Assembly: GCA_035623275.1 (NCBI GenBank)
Contig: DASPTT010000093.1
Span: forward strand, 1 to 17,299
Source: DASPTT01 sp035623275
Lineage (GTDB): Bacteria; Actinomycetota; Acidimicrobiia; Acidimicrobiales; UBA8190
Reading direction: 5' to 3'
DNA: 17,299 nt
Shown: positions 1 to 7,314 of the stretch, one piece after another
Position numbering within the stretch: position 1 is the stretch's first letter
Layout of the letters: each line of letters opens with the position of its first letter
Made by a program: the position numbers and the translations under genes
Notes under the pieces: model-generated
What the model saw: only the letters and a program-made list of their open reading frames with translations
Told to the model about the DNA's origin: nothing
Database searches by the model: none

Positions 1-2
1 AG

Positions 3-1427
3 AAGATTGCCGGTTACACCCTCGAAGAGGCCGACAACCTGCGCAAGGCGGCGGGGAAGAAGATCCGTGAGGACATGGCGAAGGAACGGGAGAAATTCAT
101 CGCCGGCTGTGTAAAGACGGGCTACGGGGCGGAGCTGGGCGAAAAGTTGTTCGACATCATCGAGCCCTTCGCCGACTACGCCTTCAACAAGTCCCACTCC
201 TATGGATACGGCCTCGTCGCCTACCAGACGGCGTGGCTCAAGGCGCACTATCCCGTGGAGTACTTCGCGGCGCTGCTCACGTCGGTGAAGGACGACAAGG
301 ACAAGACCGCCATCTACCTCGGCGAGTGCCGGGCGTTGGGCATCGAGGTGCTCGTCCCCGACGTCAACCGCTCGGCGGCGGAGTTCACCCCCCTGGTGGG
401 CGAGGACGGTCGCCGGCGCATCGTCTTCGGCCTGGCGGCGGTGCGCAACGTGGGCGAGAGCCTGGTCGAGCGCATCGTTGAGGAACGGGGCGCCGACGGC
501 CCGTTCGCCGACTTCTACGACTTCTGCCGCCGCGTCGACCCGATGGTGCTCAACAAGCGGTCGGTTGACTCCCTCGTCAAGGCGGGCGCGTTCGACTCGC
601 TCGGCCATCCCCGCCAGGGGCTGTGCCTGGTCGCCGAGGAGATCGTCGAGCGCACGCTCACCCGCCGGCGCGAGGAGCAGGCGGGGATCTCGACGCTGTT
701 CGCCGCCTTGGAGGAGCCCGGCGCCCCCGGTGCCCCGGCGGGCTTCGCCGAGGCCCGCGTTCCAGTCCCCGACGCCGAGTTCGCCAAGTCGCACCGCCTG
801 GCCTTCGAGAAGGAGATGCTCGGCCTCTACATCAGCGACCACCCCCTGGCCGGCCTCGAGGGGTCCTTGGCCAGGCTCACGGACACGTCGGTGGCTGACC
901 TCAAGGAGCTCGACGACCCTGCCGGCGCGGGGGGGTCGGGCCGCGAGGGCCAGGTCCGGACCGTCGGCGGGGTGGTGACCGGCCTCACCCGGCGCTACAC
1001 CAAGCGGGGGGAGCTCATGGCCACCTTCGTGCTCGAGGACCTGCGGGCGTCCATCGAGGTGTTCGTCTTCCCCAAGACGATGGCCGAGGTCGGGGCGCTG
1101 CTGGCCGACGACGCCATCGTGGTGCTCCGGGGCCGGGTCGACACCCGTGACGAGCAGGTGAAACTGGTGTGCATGGAGGTCTCGCGCCCCGAGCTGGCCG
1201 TCGACGGCCAGGGGCCGTTGTCGCTCAAGCTCCCGCCCGGTGCGCTCACCGACGCCGTGGTCGAGCGGCTCAAGGAAGTCCTGCGCGAGCACCCGGGGGA
1301 CCAGCCGGTGCACCTCCACGTCGGGGAGACGACGCTGCGCCTGCCCGGCGAGTTCAACGTCGACAGCCGCCGGGGTCTGGTGGGCGAGCTCCGGGTGCTG
1401 CTGGGGGCCAACGCCATCGTCGGCTGA
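3..1427 (+). CDS. dnaE: DNA polymerase III alpha subunit, C-terminal part (5' end outside window)
   Basis: Catalytic subunit of the replicative DNA polymerase. The reading frame is already open at base 3 and gives 474 residues up to TGA, so only the C-terminal part is present; the PHP domain and most of the palm lie upstream. The first ~100 residues hold the strongly conserved DnaE stretch with FNKSHSYGYGLVAYQTAWLK, followed by PVEYFAALL. The helix-hairpin-helix region follows (GLAAVRNVGE, then FYDFCRRVD...LNKRSVDSLVKAGAFDSLG). Around residues 315-395 is an OB-fold segment (VGGVVTGLTRRYTKRGELMA...LEDLRASIEVFVFP), and a C-terminal tail-like region ends the protein. This order is that of DnaE rather than PolC. 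Within the visible part there is no intein and no frameshift. An ATG at 75 is internal and not the start. The next gene is 233 bp downstream on the same strand. Confidence 0.96.
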   Translation, partial: KIAGYTLEEADNLRKAAGKKIREDMAKEREKFIAGCVKTGYGAELGEKLFDIIEPFADYAFNKSHSYGYGLVAYQTAWLKAHYPVEYFAALLTSVKDDKDKTAIYLGECRALGIEVLVPDVNRSAAEFTPLVGEDGRRRIVFGLAAVRNVGESLVERIVEERGADGPFADFYDFCRRVDPMVLNKRSVDSLVKAGAFDSLGHPRQGLCLVAEEIVERTLTRRREEQAGISTLFAALEEPGAPGAPAGFAEARVPVPDAEFAKSHRLAFEKEMLGLYISDHPLAGLEGSLARLTDTSVADLKELDDPAGAGGSGREGQVRTVGGVVTGLTRRYTKRGELMATFVLEDLRASIEVFVFPKTMAEVGALLADDAIVVLRGRVDTRDEQVKLVCMEVSRPELAVDGQGPLSLKLPPGALTDAVVERLKEVLREHPGDQPVHLHVGETTLRLPGEFNVDSRRGLVGELRVLLGANAIVG

Positions 1428-1532
1428 GGCCGGCCCACCTGCCGGCCGCGGTCCCGGAACGGCCGGCGAGGGCTCACGCACCAGGGCTGGAGCGCTGCAC
1501 AGCGCGGCCGAGGCGGCCCCCGTGCCCGGCGG

Positions 1533-1563
1533 TTGGGACGGGGGGTCGCGCGTCCCGTATCCT
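1533..1563 (+). promoter_or_regulatory. Possible promoter for the 1661 gene, with an inverted repeat in the spacer
   Basis: TTGGGA at 1533-1538 and TATCCT at 1558-1563 are separated by 19 bp, a plausible but slightly long sigma-70 spacing. An inverted repeat, GGGACG (1535-1540) and CGTCCC (1551-1556) with a 10-nt loop, sits over the -35 box and spacer. It could be an operator, or the end of the dnaE transcript. The remainder of the 1428-1660 gap shows nothing recognisable. Confidence 0.3.
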
Positions 1564-1660
1564 GGTAGGGGAATGAGGCCGGGCAGCCTGGGGAGTCGGA
1601 CGAGCGCCCACCCCCGACGCCCGGGCTTGGAGAGCACGGGACGAGCACGGAGCGGACGCG

Positions 1661-2350
1661 ATGCCGTTTGAGGTCGGGACCAAGGACTGCACAGCACTGA
1701 GCGACGCCGAGCTGGCCGAGATGGCCGACTTGTGCGTCGACCGGGAGCCCGGATTCGACATCGGCTATCTGTCCAAGCAGGTCGAGGAGTGGGTTCTCAT
1801 CACCCACGCCCGCGAGGGCTCCAAGCTCCGGGGCTACTCCTTCAGCACCCTCGAGCGGATCGGCGGCACCCCGTCGCTGCTCGTGGGCCCGGCCACCACG
1901 GACCGCACCGCCAAGTCCGAGCAGGCGCTTCGCCTGATGCTCGCAGACCAGTACCGACGGGCCCTGCTCGCCTTTCCCGACGAGGACGTCCTCGTCGGTA
2001 CCCGCCTGTCCGCGCCCGAGGCCTTCCTGGCCTTCGCCGGCCTGGCCGACGTCGTACCCCGCCCCGACCACAAGGCATCGGGTGAGGAGCGTGCCTGGGG
2101 CCGGCGGCTGGCCAAGCGCTTCGGGGCCGAGGGCCGCATCGACGACCGCACGTTCGTGCTGGCCGGCGACGGGACAACGGCGGGGGCGCTCGACCTCGCG
2201 GGCCCGAAGATCCCGGCCGCCGCGGCCGGCGTGACCGCCCTCTTCAAGGGCCTGAACCTCCGCAAGGGCGACCGCTTGGTGGCCTTCGGGTGGGCCATGG
2301 CCGAGGACCTGGCCTCGGGCTCGCTGGCCTCGGGCAAGGCCGGCCGCTGA
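1661..2350 (+). CDS. Uncharacterised protein, possibly with a GNAT-like fold
   Basis: A 229-residue soluble protein with no signal peptide or membrane segment. I do not recognise the family. The layout weakly recalls a GNAT-type fold: an N-terminal helical part (LSDAELAEMADLCVD), a strand pair around VLITHAREGSKLRGYSF, then LLVGPATT followed by a helix (EQALRLMLADQYRRALLAF) and a strand-rich stretch (EDVLVGTRLS). However, the usual Q/RxxGxG/A acetyl-CoA loop is not visible, so acetyltransferase activity is not claimed. The ATG at 1661 has no good Shine-Dalgarno sequence, and a candidate promoter lies about 100 bp upstream. The gene converges on the next one with only 13 bp between the stop codons. 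Coding bias (nearly all third positions G or C) supports a real gene. Confidence 0.75.
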   Translation: MPFEVGTKDCTALSDAELAEMADLCVDREPGFDIGYLSKQVEEWVLITHAREGSKLRGYSFSTLERIGGTPSLLVGPATTDRTAKSEQALRLMLADQYRRALLAFPDEDVLVGTRLSAPEAFLAFAGLADVVPRPDHKASGEERAWGRRLAKRFGAEGRIDDRTFVLAGDGTTAGALDLAGPKIPAAAAGVTALFKGLNLRKGDRLVAFGWAMAEDLASGSLASGKAGR

Positions 2351-2363
2351 GGCCGAGCCCCGG

Positions 2364-3083
2364 TCAGGGGCGGGGCAGGAGGGCGACGACGGTCTTGTAG
2401 CAGTGGCCCCCGGTGGGCTTGCTCAGGGCCACCACCAGGAAGTGCGGCCGGTACCCGAGCGCGTTGGCCAGGTCCTTGCCCGACAGCCGGTCCCGGCGCG
2501 CCGCCCACAGCGCGGCCATCGCCCGCCGGTCTTCCACCGGGAGCCAGTTGTCGCTGCGCGGCCACCCGAAGCGGGCCCACACCGAGTCGTCCTCACGCCG
2601 CCGGAACAGCAGGGGCCCGCGGGCGGGGACGACCAGTGCGACCGACGGCCGCATGCCGCGGAACTCCCAGTAGGGGGCCGAGGTCCCGGGGAAGCCGAGC
2701 AGGTGTTGCTCGGTGGGCGCCACGAGGTGTCGCAGCACCCGCCGTGCTCGCCGTCCGGTGAGCTCGCCCACCCGCTCGGGGACGCCCGCCACGGTCACGG
2801 CCTCGGGTTGGGCCAGGTCGTCGCGTTCGGGGTCCGGCGCCATGGTGGCGTCGACCACCTCGAACGGGGCGAAATCGGCCTCGCGTCCTTCGGGCCACGG
2901 GACCCGCAGCCGGGCGATGGCGCCGTTGGCGAGGTCGACGGCCACGGTGTCGTCGGGCGAGCAGGCGAGCACCATGCAGCGCCGAAAGCCGGCCGGGACC
3001 GGCGGCAGCCGACGCGACCGTCGCCTGACGCCGCGCCGGCGCCGGCTCGGCGCCGGGGCGACCGACGGGGCCGAGCCGCTCAC
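2364..3083 (-). CDS. Conserved-looking hypothetical protein of unknown function
   Basis: About 239 residues if started at the GTG at 3083, or 203 from the ATG at 2975. No family is recognised. The first ~36 residues from the GTG are Arg/Pro-rich and low in complexity. The better ordered part begins at MVLACSPDD, with a strand-like VAVDLANGAIARLRV, then a helical ERVGELTGRRARRVLRHL, an aromatic YWEFRGMRPSVALVV, and a C-terminal PHFLVVALSKPTGGHCYKTV. No signal peptide, membrane segment or catalytic motif stands out. I prefer the GTG at 3083 because it overlaps, as GTGA, the stop codon of a small frame carrying the 15-bp repeats, and third positions stay G or C throughout the extension. An ATG at 3119 is a third possibility. 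The gene lies downstream of the DUF255 gene on the same strand and converges with the 1661 gene. Confidence 0.7.
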   Translation of the reverse strand: MSGSAPSVAPAPSRRRRGVRRRSRRLPPVPAGFRRCMVLACSPDDTVAVDLANGAIARLRVPWPEGREADFAPFEVVDATMAPDPERDDLAQPEAVTVAGVPERVGELTGRRARRVLRHLVAPTEQHLLGFPGTSAPYWEFRGMRPSVALVVPARGPLLFRRREDDSVWARFGWPRSDNWLPVEDRRAMAALWAARRDRLSGKDLANALGYRPHFLVVALSKPTGGHCYKTVVALLPRP

Positions 3084-3163
3084 CCTGCCGCCGTGCCGAA
3101 TGTCGCCGCCGTCGCCCATCCCGTCGTCGCCCTTCCCGCCGTCGCCCTTCCCGCCGTCACCAT
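3080..3163 (-). other. Putative 27-residue repeat-encoded leader frame ending in GTGA
   Basis: Reading on the minus strand, an ATG at 3163 opens a 27-codon frame through the last four units of the 15-bp array (MVTAG, RATAG, RATTG, WATAA). It stops at TGA 3082-3080, overlapping the GTG start (3083) of the downstream gene. The same frame is also open upstream through units reading IVDAG, IVDAG and IVDVG. No Shine-Dalgarno sequence precedes the ATG. Whether it is translated is unknown; it is listed because the layout matches the small frame at 7315. Confidence 0.3.
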
Positions 3164-3208
3164 GCCCACGTCCACGATCCCCGCGTCCACGATCCCCGCG
3201 TCCACGAT
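3104..3208 (-). repeat. 15-bp tandem repeat, seven units (array 1)
   Basis: Seven contiguous 15-bp units lie between the stop of the DUF255 gene and the downstream hypothetical gene. On the minus strand the first two units are identical (ATCGTGGACGCGGGG). The others diverge to ATGGTGACGGCGGGA, AGGGCGACGGCGGGA and TGGGCGACGGCGGCG. In one frame the units read IVDAG, IVDAG, IVDVG, MVTAG, RATAG, RATTG, WATAA. The array begins 7 bp after the DUF255 stop codon. There are no spacers, so it is not a CRISPR. The unit resembles that of the array at 7315: ATGGTGACGGCGGGA and ATGGTCAGGGCCGGC share 11 of 15 positions. Confidence 0.9.
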
Positions 3209-3215
3209 GCCCGCT

Positions 3216-5249
3216 TCACAGCGCGCCGGCGGCGCGACGGTCCGCGTCGAGCTCGGCGTCGAGCTCCTGCTCGAGGGCGTCGGCGGTCGTGGCCGGCATC
3301 CTGCAGGTATAGCGGCGGCAGACGTAGGCCGCACCTTCGGGCCGGTCCGACCACAGCGGGGACTCGGTCCGCTCGCCCCAGGCCAGCACGGTGTCGGGCT
3401 CGAACCTCCGCCGGAGCGCGGCGAGCAGGTCGGGCCGCTCGCCGGGGATCACGACCTCGGTGAGCGCACCGGGCGCGCTCATGGCGCTCAGCACGGTGTT
3501 GGCCAGGGCCAGAGGGTGGCGGGCCGCCGCGCCGACCAGGGCGTCGAGGAGGTCCGACCCCGCGCTGGTGAGCGCCTCGTCGCCGCTGAGCGCGCCGAGC
3601 CGACACAGCGCGGCCACGGCCACCGAGCTCGGCGAGGGCACGGCACCGTCGAACACCTCGACCGGCCGGACCACGAGGTGCTCGGCGTCGGTCCCGGTGG
3701 TGTGCAGCGGGCCCGGCTCGTCACCGAAGAGCCCGAGCATCGACGACGCCGTCTCCCGGGCGCGCTCGAGCCATCGCCGTTGCCCGGTGAGCTCGCCGAG
3801 TCGCAGGCAGCAGTCGACCACCCATGCGTAGTCGCCCGCGTAGGCGAGGTGCCGGGCCTCGCCCCGCACCCACGAGCGCAGCCAGCGTCCGTCGGGACGT
3901 CGGAGCTCGGCGAACAGGAACTCGCCGATGCCGACGGCCGCGTCGGCCCATCGGCGGTCGCCGGTCACCGCGGCGGCCTCGGCCAACGACGAGCAGAACA
4001 TGGCGTTCCACTCGGTGAGGACCTTGTCGTCGCGCCCGGGCCGCACCCGCGTGGCCCGGGCGGCCGCCAGCGCGGCACGCGCGGCCTCGACCTCGGGAGG
4101 CCGCTGCAGGGGTGCACCGGGCGGCCGGCGCAGGATGGAGCGTCCCTCGAAGTTGCCCTCGGGGGTGACCTGGTACCAGTCCTCGGCCACGGCCACGTGC
4201 TCCGACCCGAGCACGGAGCGCAGCTCGTCGGGGCTCCACACGTAGTAGCGCCCCTCCTCGCCTTCGGAATCGGCGTCCTCGGCGGCATGCAGGCCGCCCT
4301 CCGGCGTGGTCAGGTCGCGCAGGACGTAGCCCACGGTCTCGTCGACCACCTGGCGCCAGCGGGGGTCGCCTGTGACCTGCCACGCGTGCAGGTAGGCGCG
4401 CACCAGGCCCGCCTGGTCGTAGAGCATCTTCTCGAAATGGGGGACGGTCCAGGTGTGGTCGGTGGCGTAGCGGGCGAACCCACCGCCGACGTGGTCGTAG
4501 ATCCCGCCGGCGGCCATGGCGCCGAGCGTGGTGGTGGCCATGGCCAGGGCGTGGTCGTCGCCGGTGAGCCGGTGCCGGCGCAGGCACAGCTCGACGAGCG
4601 CGGGCTGGGGGAACTTCGGTGCGGGGCCGAAGCCGCCCCACGCCGCGTCGAAGCGGGCCCGCAGCTCGGCGTCCGCCGCCGCCAGCAGGCTGCCGGCCCG
4701 GGCCCGAGGGTCGCCGCCGACGGGCGGGCCCACCAGCGAGTCCGGCACGGTGCTGCGGCGGTCGATGGCCTGGGCCAGCGCGTCGGCCTGCTGTTCGACC
4801 TCGGCGCGCCGATTGCGCCAGGCGTCGTCCACCGCGTCGAGGACGCGACGGAACGACGGCAGGCCGGCGCGGTCGCGCGGTGGGTAGTAGGTGCCGCCGT
4901 AGAACGGTCGAGCGTCGGGCGTGAGGAAGACGGACATGGGCCAGCCGCCGTGCGCGCCCAGCGCCTGGATCGCGTCCATGTAGACGGCGTCGACGTCGGG
5001 CCGCTCCTCGCGGTCGACCTTCACGGACACGAACCGCGCGTTCAGCGCGGCCGCCGTCGCCTCGTCCTCGAAGGACTCGTGCGCCATGACGTGGCACCAG
5101 TGGCACGACGCGTAGCCCACCGAGAGGAACACCGGGCGGTCCATCTCCCGGGCGCGGGCGAAGGCGTCGTCGCCCCACGGCAGCCAGTCGACCGGGTTCT
5201 GCGCGTGCTGACGAAGGTAGGGACTGGCTTCGCGGGCCAAGGCGTTCAC
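3216..5249 (-). CDS. Thioredoxin-domain protein of the DUF255 / YyaL (SPATA20-like) family
   Basis: A 677-residue protein, normal in length for this family. The N-terminal region, residues 1-165, is the DUF255 thioredoxin-like domain. It starts with the typical NALAREASPYLRQHAQNPVDW and contains CHWCHVM with C49 and C52, KVDREERPDVD, and GGWPMSVFLTPD...GGTYYPP. The rest is a helical (alpha/alpha)6-barrel region with GGFGPAPKFPQP, IYDHVGGGFARYATD, VPHFEKMLYDQA, AAEDADSEGEEGRYYVW and LTEWNAMFCSSLAEA, closing with YVCRRYTCRMPATT. The family's biochemical role is poorly defined; an N-acylglucosamine-epimerase-like barrel joined to a redox domain is the usual description. The start is placed at the GTG at 5249, where family similarity begins and where a TAGCAT box lies 8 nt upstream. 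Longer forms would run antisense through the SDR gene. Confidence 0.93.
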   Translation of the reverse strand: MNALAREASPYLRQHAQNPVDWLPWGDDAFARAREMDRPVFLSVGYASCHWCHVMAHESFEDEATAAALNARFVSVKVDREERPDVDAVYMDAIQALGAHGGWPMSVFLTPDARPFYGGTYYPPRDRAGLPSFRRVLDAVDDAWRNRRAEVEQQADALAQAIDRRSTVPDSLVGPPVGGDPRARAGSLLAAADAELRARFDAAWGGFGPAPKFPQPALVELCLRRHRLTGDDHALAMATTTLGAMAAGGIYDHVGGGFARYATDHTWTVPHFEKMLYDQAGLVRAYLHAWQVTGDPRWRQVVDETVGYVLRDLTTPEGGLHAAEDADSEGEEGRYYVWSPDELRSVLGSEHVAVAEDWYQVTPEGNFEGRSILRRPPGAPLQRPPEVEAARAALAAARATRVRPGRDDKVLTEWNAMFCSSLAEAAAVTGDRRWADAAVGIGEFLFAELRRPDGRWLRSWVRGEARHLAYAGDYAWVVDCCLRLGELTGQRRWLERARETASSMLGLFGDEPGPLHTTGTDAEHLVVRPVEVFDGAVPSPSSVAVAALCRLGALSGDEALTSAGSDLLDALVGAAARHPLALANTVLSAMSAPGALTEVVIPGERPDLLAALRRRFEPDTVLAWGERTESPLWSDRPEGAAYVCRRYTCRMPATTADALEQELDAELDADRRAAGAL

Positions 5250-5257
5250 GACCGAGG

Positions 5258-5263
5258 ATGCTA
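5258..5263 (-). promoter_or_regulatory. -10 box (TAGCAT) of a likely leaderless promoter for the DUF255 gene
   Basis: On the minus strand TAGCAT is followed by exactly 8 nt and then the GTG start at 5249, with no Shine-Dalgarno sequence between. This is the spacing expected when transcription starts at the start codon itself. The same TAnnnT-N8-start layout recurs at the SDR, menE and menH genes. No clear -35 box is visible. Confidence 0.5.
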
Positions 5264-5311
5264 CGGCGCCCTGCCGGGGCCCCCGTTCGCACCGTCGAGT
5301 CGGCCTCGGCC

Positions 5312-5317
5312 TAGGGT
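5312..5317 (+). promoter_or_regulatory. -10 box (TAGGGT) of a likely leaderless promoter for the SDR gene
   Basis: TAGGGT is followed by 8 nt and then the GTG start at 5326. No Shine-Dalgarno sequence is present. The box is divergent from the TAGCAT box of the DUF255 gene, so the two promoters share the 76-bp gap. No convincing -35 element is seen. Confidence 0.5.
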
Positions 5318-5325
5318 GACCCGCC

Positions 5326-6090
5326 GTGGAGACCAGACTGGACGGAAAAGTGGCCCTCGTCACCGGCAGCTCGCGCGGCATCGGCCTGGCCATTGCCCGA
5401 CGAATGGCCGAGTCGGGCGCTTCGGTGATGCTGACCTCCCGCAAGGAGGCCGGCCTCGACCAGGCGGCCTCGGAGCTCGCCGGCGCGGGCGGGGAGGTCG
5501 CGTGGACGGCCGCCAACGTGGGGCACGAGGGTGCGGCGGAGACGTGCGTGGCATCGACCATCGAGCGCTTCGGCGGACTGGACATCCTCGTCAACAACGC
5601 GGCCACGAACCCCTATTACGGCCCCCTGGTGGAGATCGACCGGGCACGTGCGGAGAAGACCGTGCAGGTGAACCTCGACGCCGTGCTCACCTGGACGCAG
5701 GCGGCGTGGGCGGCGGCCATGGCCGAGCGCGGCGGCTCGGTCGTCAACGTGGCCTCCATCGGGGGCCTGGGGGTGGAACCGGGGATCGGCTGGTACAACG
5801 TGACGAAGGCGGCCGTCGTCCACCTCACCCGCCAGCTGGCCTACGAGCTCGGTCCCGCCGTCCGGGTCAACGCGCTGGCACCGGGCCTCGTGCGCACGGA
5901 GCTGTCCCGGTCCTTGTGGGAGCGCCACGGCGACGCCGTTGCCGGGCGTCTGCCGCTTCGGCGCCTCGGCGAGCCCGACGACGTCGCTCGGGCCGCGCTG
6001 TTCCTCGCGTCGGACGCCGCCTCGTGGATCACCGGCGAGGTGCTGGTCGTCGACGGCGGGGCACTGGCCATGCCTTCCGGGGGCGTCTGA
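5326..6090 (+). CDS. Short-chain dehydrogenase/reductase (SDR), FabG-like
   Basis: A 254-residue classical SDR that would use NAD(P)H to reduce or oxidise a carbonyl or alcohol substrate. Visible motifs are the cofactor glycine motif TGSSRGIG (residues 13-20), NNAA (90-93), catalytic N116, S144 and Y157-xxx-K161, and the C-terminal SDR signature ITGEVLVVDGG. Ser38-Arg39 after strand beta-2 (MLTSRKEAG) favours NADP(H). The protein is complete and of standard length. The start is the GTG at 5326, preceded by TAGGGT at an 8-nt spacing, which fits a leaderless transcript. It is divergent from the DUF255 gene and convergent with menE. The substrate cannot be named from sequence; 3-oxoacyl-ACP/CoA reductase-like or secondary-alcohol dehydrogenase roles are both possible. 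Proximity to the men genes does not show a menaquinone role. Confidence 0.92.
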   Translation: METRLDGKVALVTGSSRGIGLAIARRMAESGASVMLTSRKEAGLDQAASELAGAGGEVAWTAANVGHEGAAETCVASTIERFGGLDILVNNAATNPYYGPLVEIDRARAEKTVQVNLDAVLTWTQAAWAAAMAERGGSVVNVASIGGLGVEPGIGWYNVTKAAVVHLTRQLAYELGPAVRVNALAPGLVRTELSRSLWERHGDAVAGRLPLRRLGEPDDVARAALFLASDAASWITGEVLVVDGGALAMPSGGV

Positions 6091-6125
6091 GCGCGCCAGC
6101 GGCCCTCCGCCGCGTCCGGGCGCGC
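6091..6125. terminator. Inverted repeat between convergent SDR and menE genes, possible bidirectional terminator
   Basis: GCGCGCC (6091-6097) pairs with GGCGCGC (6119-6125). An inner GCGG-CCCT-CCGC hairpin (6099-6110) can stack within the loop. The structure fills the 37-bp gap between the two convergent stop codons. There is no T tract, which is common in very GC-rich actinobacteria, so termination is inferred from position and pairing only. Confidence 0.45.
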
Positions 6126-6127
6126 GG

Positions 6128-7255
6128 TCAGTGGGCCCGTCGCCGGACCTTGCCCGAAGGGGCGCGGACCAGCGCGTCGACCAGCTCGAGCGCGCGCGGG
6201 GCGGCCCAGGGCGGGCACGAGGCGCGCACGTGGGCGCGCAGTTCGGCCAGTGACGGCGGCGCGGAGGGGTCGCGCGGCACCACGACGGCGATCACCGCCT
6301 CGCCCCACTCGGGATCGGGGCGCCCCACGACGAGCGCCTCGGCGACCTCGGGGTGCTCGGCCAGTGTCCGTTCGACGGCGTGCGGCCAGACCTTCTCGCC
6401 GCCCGTGACGATGACCTCGTCGAGCCGGCCCTGGACGACCAGGCGGCCCTGCTCGTCGAAACGGCCGGCGTCGCCCGTGGCGAGCCAGCCGTCGACCAGG
6501 CGCGGCACGCGCCCGTCGCGGTAGCAGCGCATCACCGTGGGCGTGCGCACCAGGACCTCGCCGGGCTCGCCGACGGCCCCGTCCCCGAGCCGAACGGCCA
6601 CCCCGGGCAGGGGGACGCCGTCGTAGATGACCCCGCCGGCCGTCTCGGTCATGCCGTACGTCGTCACCGCGTTGGGTGGCAGCGGCCGGTGCGGACGCGC
6701 CCCGCCCACGAGCACCCTGCGGAACCTCGACGCGTCCAGGCGGCCGAGGGCCGTGGGCACCAGCGACACCAGGGTGACCCCGTCGCGAGTGCTCGCCTCG
6801 ACGGCGGCTGCGTCGAAACGGTCGTGGACGACCAGGCGCGTGCCGGTCAGCAGCGCCCTGGTCACCACGCCGAGGCCGCCGACGTGCGCCAGGGGCAGGC
6901 ACGCCAACCAGCAGTCGCGCCGAGGGTCGACCTCGAGGGACGCCGACGTCGCATCGGCCGCGGCGGACAGCGCCTCGTGGGTGAGGACCACCCCCTTGGG
7001 CGGCCCCGTGCTGCCGCTCGTGGACAGGACCAACGCGTCGCCCTCGGCCGTCGGCTGCCCCCCGGGCAGCCGACGGGGCTCGCCGTCGGGGCCGATCACC
7101 GCACCGGGGGCCATCGTGGCGACCAGGGCCTCGGAGACCGGCCGGGGGAGGCGGGGGTCGAGGGGGAAGGCGGCGTCCCCGGCGTCCCACACGGCGCGCA
7201 GGGCCCGCACGAAGCCGTCGCCGGCCGGCAGGTCCAGGGCGACGAGGGTGGGCAT
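6128..7255 (-). CDS. menE: o-Succinylbenzoate--CoA ligase
   Basis: Adenylate-forming enzyme that activates o-succinylbenzoate with ATP and then CoA to give OSB-CoA, the substrate of MenB. The 375 residues are short for the superfamily but similar to compact actinobacterial MenE proteins. Motifs in order: P-loop STSGSTGPPKG (78-88), YGMTETAGG (200-208), TGD (260-262), the hinge region GRLDEVIVTGGEKVWP, and C-terminal PSGKVRRR with the catalytic lysine K369. Assignment as MenE rather than another acyl-CoA synthetase rests on the compact N-terminus, YGMTET with AGG, and the position next to menB, menA, menH and menD. The ATG at 7255 is preceded by TACGCT with 8 nt between, suggesting leaderless expression. 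The gene is divergent from menB, separated by an AT-richer regulatory gap. Confidence 0.93.
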   Translation of the reverse strand: MPTLVALDLPAGDGFVRALRAVWDAGDAAFPLDPRLPRPVSEALVATMAPGAVIGPDGEPRRLPGGQPTAEGDALVLSTSGSTGPPKGVVLTHEALSAAADATSASLEVDPRRDCWLACLPLAHVGGLGVVTRALLTGTRLVVHDRFDAAAVEASTRDGVTLVSLVPTALGRLDASRFRRVLVGGARPHRPLPPNAVTTYGMTETAGGVIYDGVPLPGVAVRLGDGAVGEPGEVLVRTPTVMRCYRDGRVPRLVDGWLATGDAGRFDEQGRLVVQGRLDEVIVTGGEKVWPHAVERTLAEHPEVAEALVVGRPDPEWGEAVIAVVVPRDPSAPPSLAELRAHVRASCPPWAAPRALELVDALVRAPSGKVRRRAH

Positions 7256-7263
7256 CGACCGGT

Positions 7264-7294
7264 AGCGTAGGCGACGTTATGAGCAATCACTCAA
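7264..7294 (-). promoter_or_regulatory. menE promoter: TTGAGT, 19 bp, TACGCT, leaderless
   Basis: On the minus strand a -35-like TTGAGT (7294-7289) is followed after 19 bp by TACGCT (7269-7264), then 8 nt, then the ATG start of menE at 7255. The identical TACGCT-N8-start module precedes menH. The -35 box overlaps the imperfect palindrome at 7280-7293. Confidence 0.5.
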
Positions 7295-7306
7295 AGAATC
7301 GAGTAT
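7277..7306 (+). promoter_or_regulatory. Weak candidate rightward promoter for the repeat leader and menBA
   Basis: TTATGA (7277-7282) and GAGTAT (7301-7306) are 18 bp apart. The ATG that opens the repeat-encoded frame is 8 nt after GAGTAT, the same spacing as the leaderless boxes elsewhere in the window. The -10 match is poor (only A2, A5 and T6 of TATAAT), so this is tentative. Confidence 0.28.
7280..7293. promoter_or_regulatory. Imperfect palindrome, candidate operator for menE and menBA
   Basis: TGAGCAATCACTCA matches its own reverse complement at 10 of 14 positions, with perfect TGAG/CTCA arms. It lies in a locally AT-rich stretch in the divergent menE/menB gap, over the menE -35 box and within the spacer of the candidate rightward promoter. 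TetR- and GntR-type regulators often bind such sites, but no regulator gene is in the window and the factor is unknown. Confidence 0.4.
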
Positions 7307-7314
7307 TTGGTCAC

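Noticed and set aside
75..77. ATG at 75 as the start of the dnaE frame
   Set aside because: The frame is open to the window edge and the upstream residues continue the conserved DnaE sequence.
5250..5606. N-terminal extension of the DUF255 frame to an ATG at 5606
   Set aside because: It would lie antisense over the start of the SDR gene, and family similarity begins right at the GTG at 5249.
2403..6524. A 1373-codon open frame on the plus strand across the DUF255, SDR and menE region
   Set aside because: It runs antisense to two genes with clear motifs and in another frame of the SDR. Its translation is low-complexity and matches nothing. Long antisense frames are expected at this GC content.
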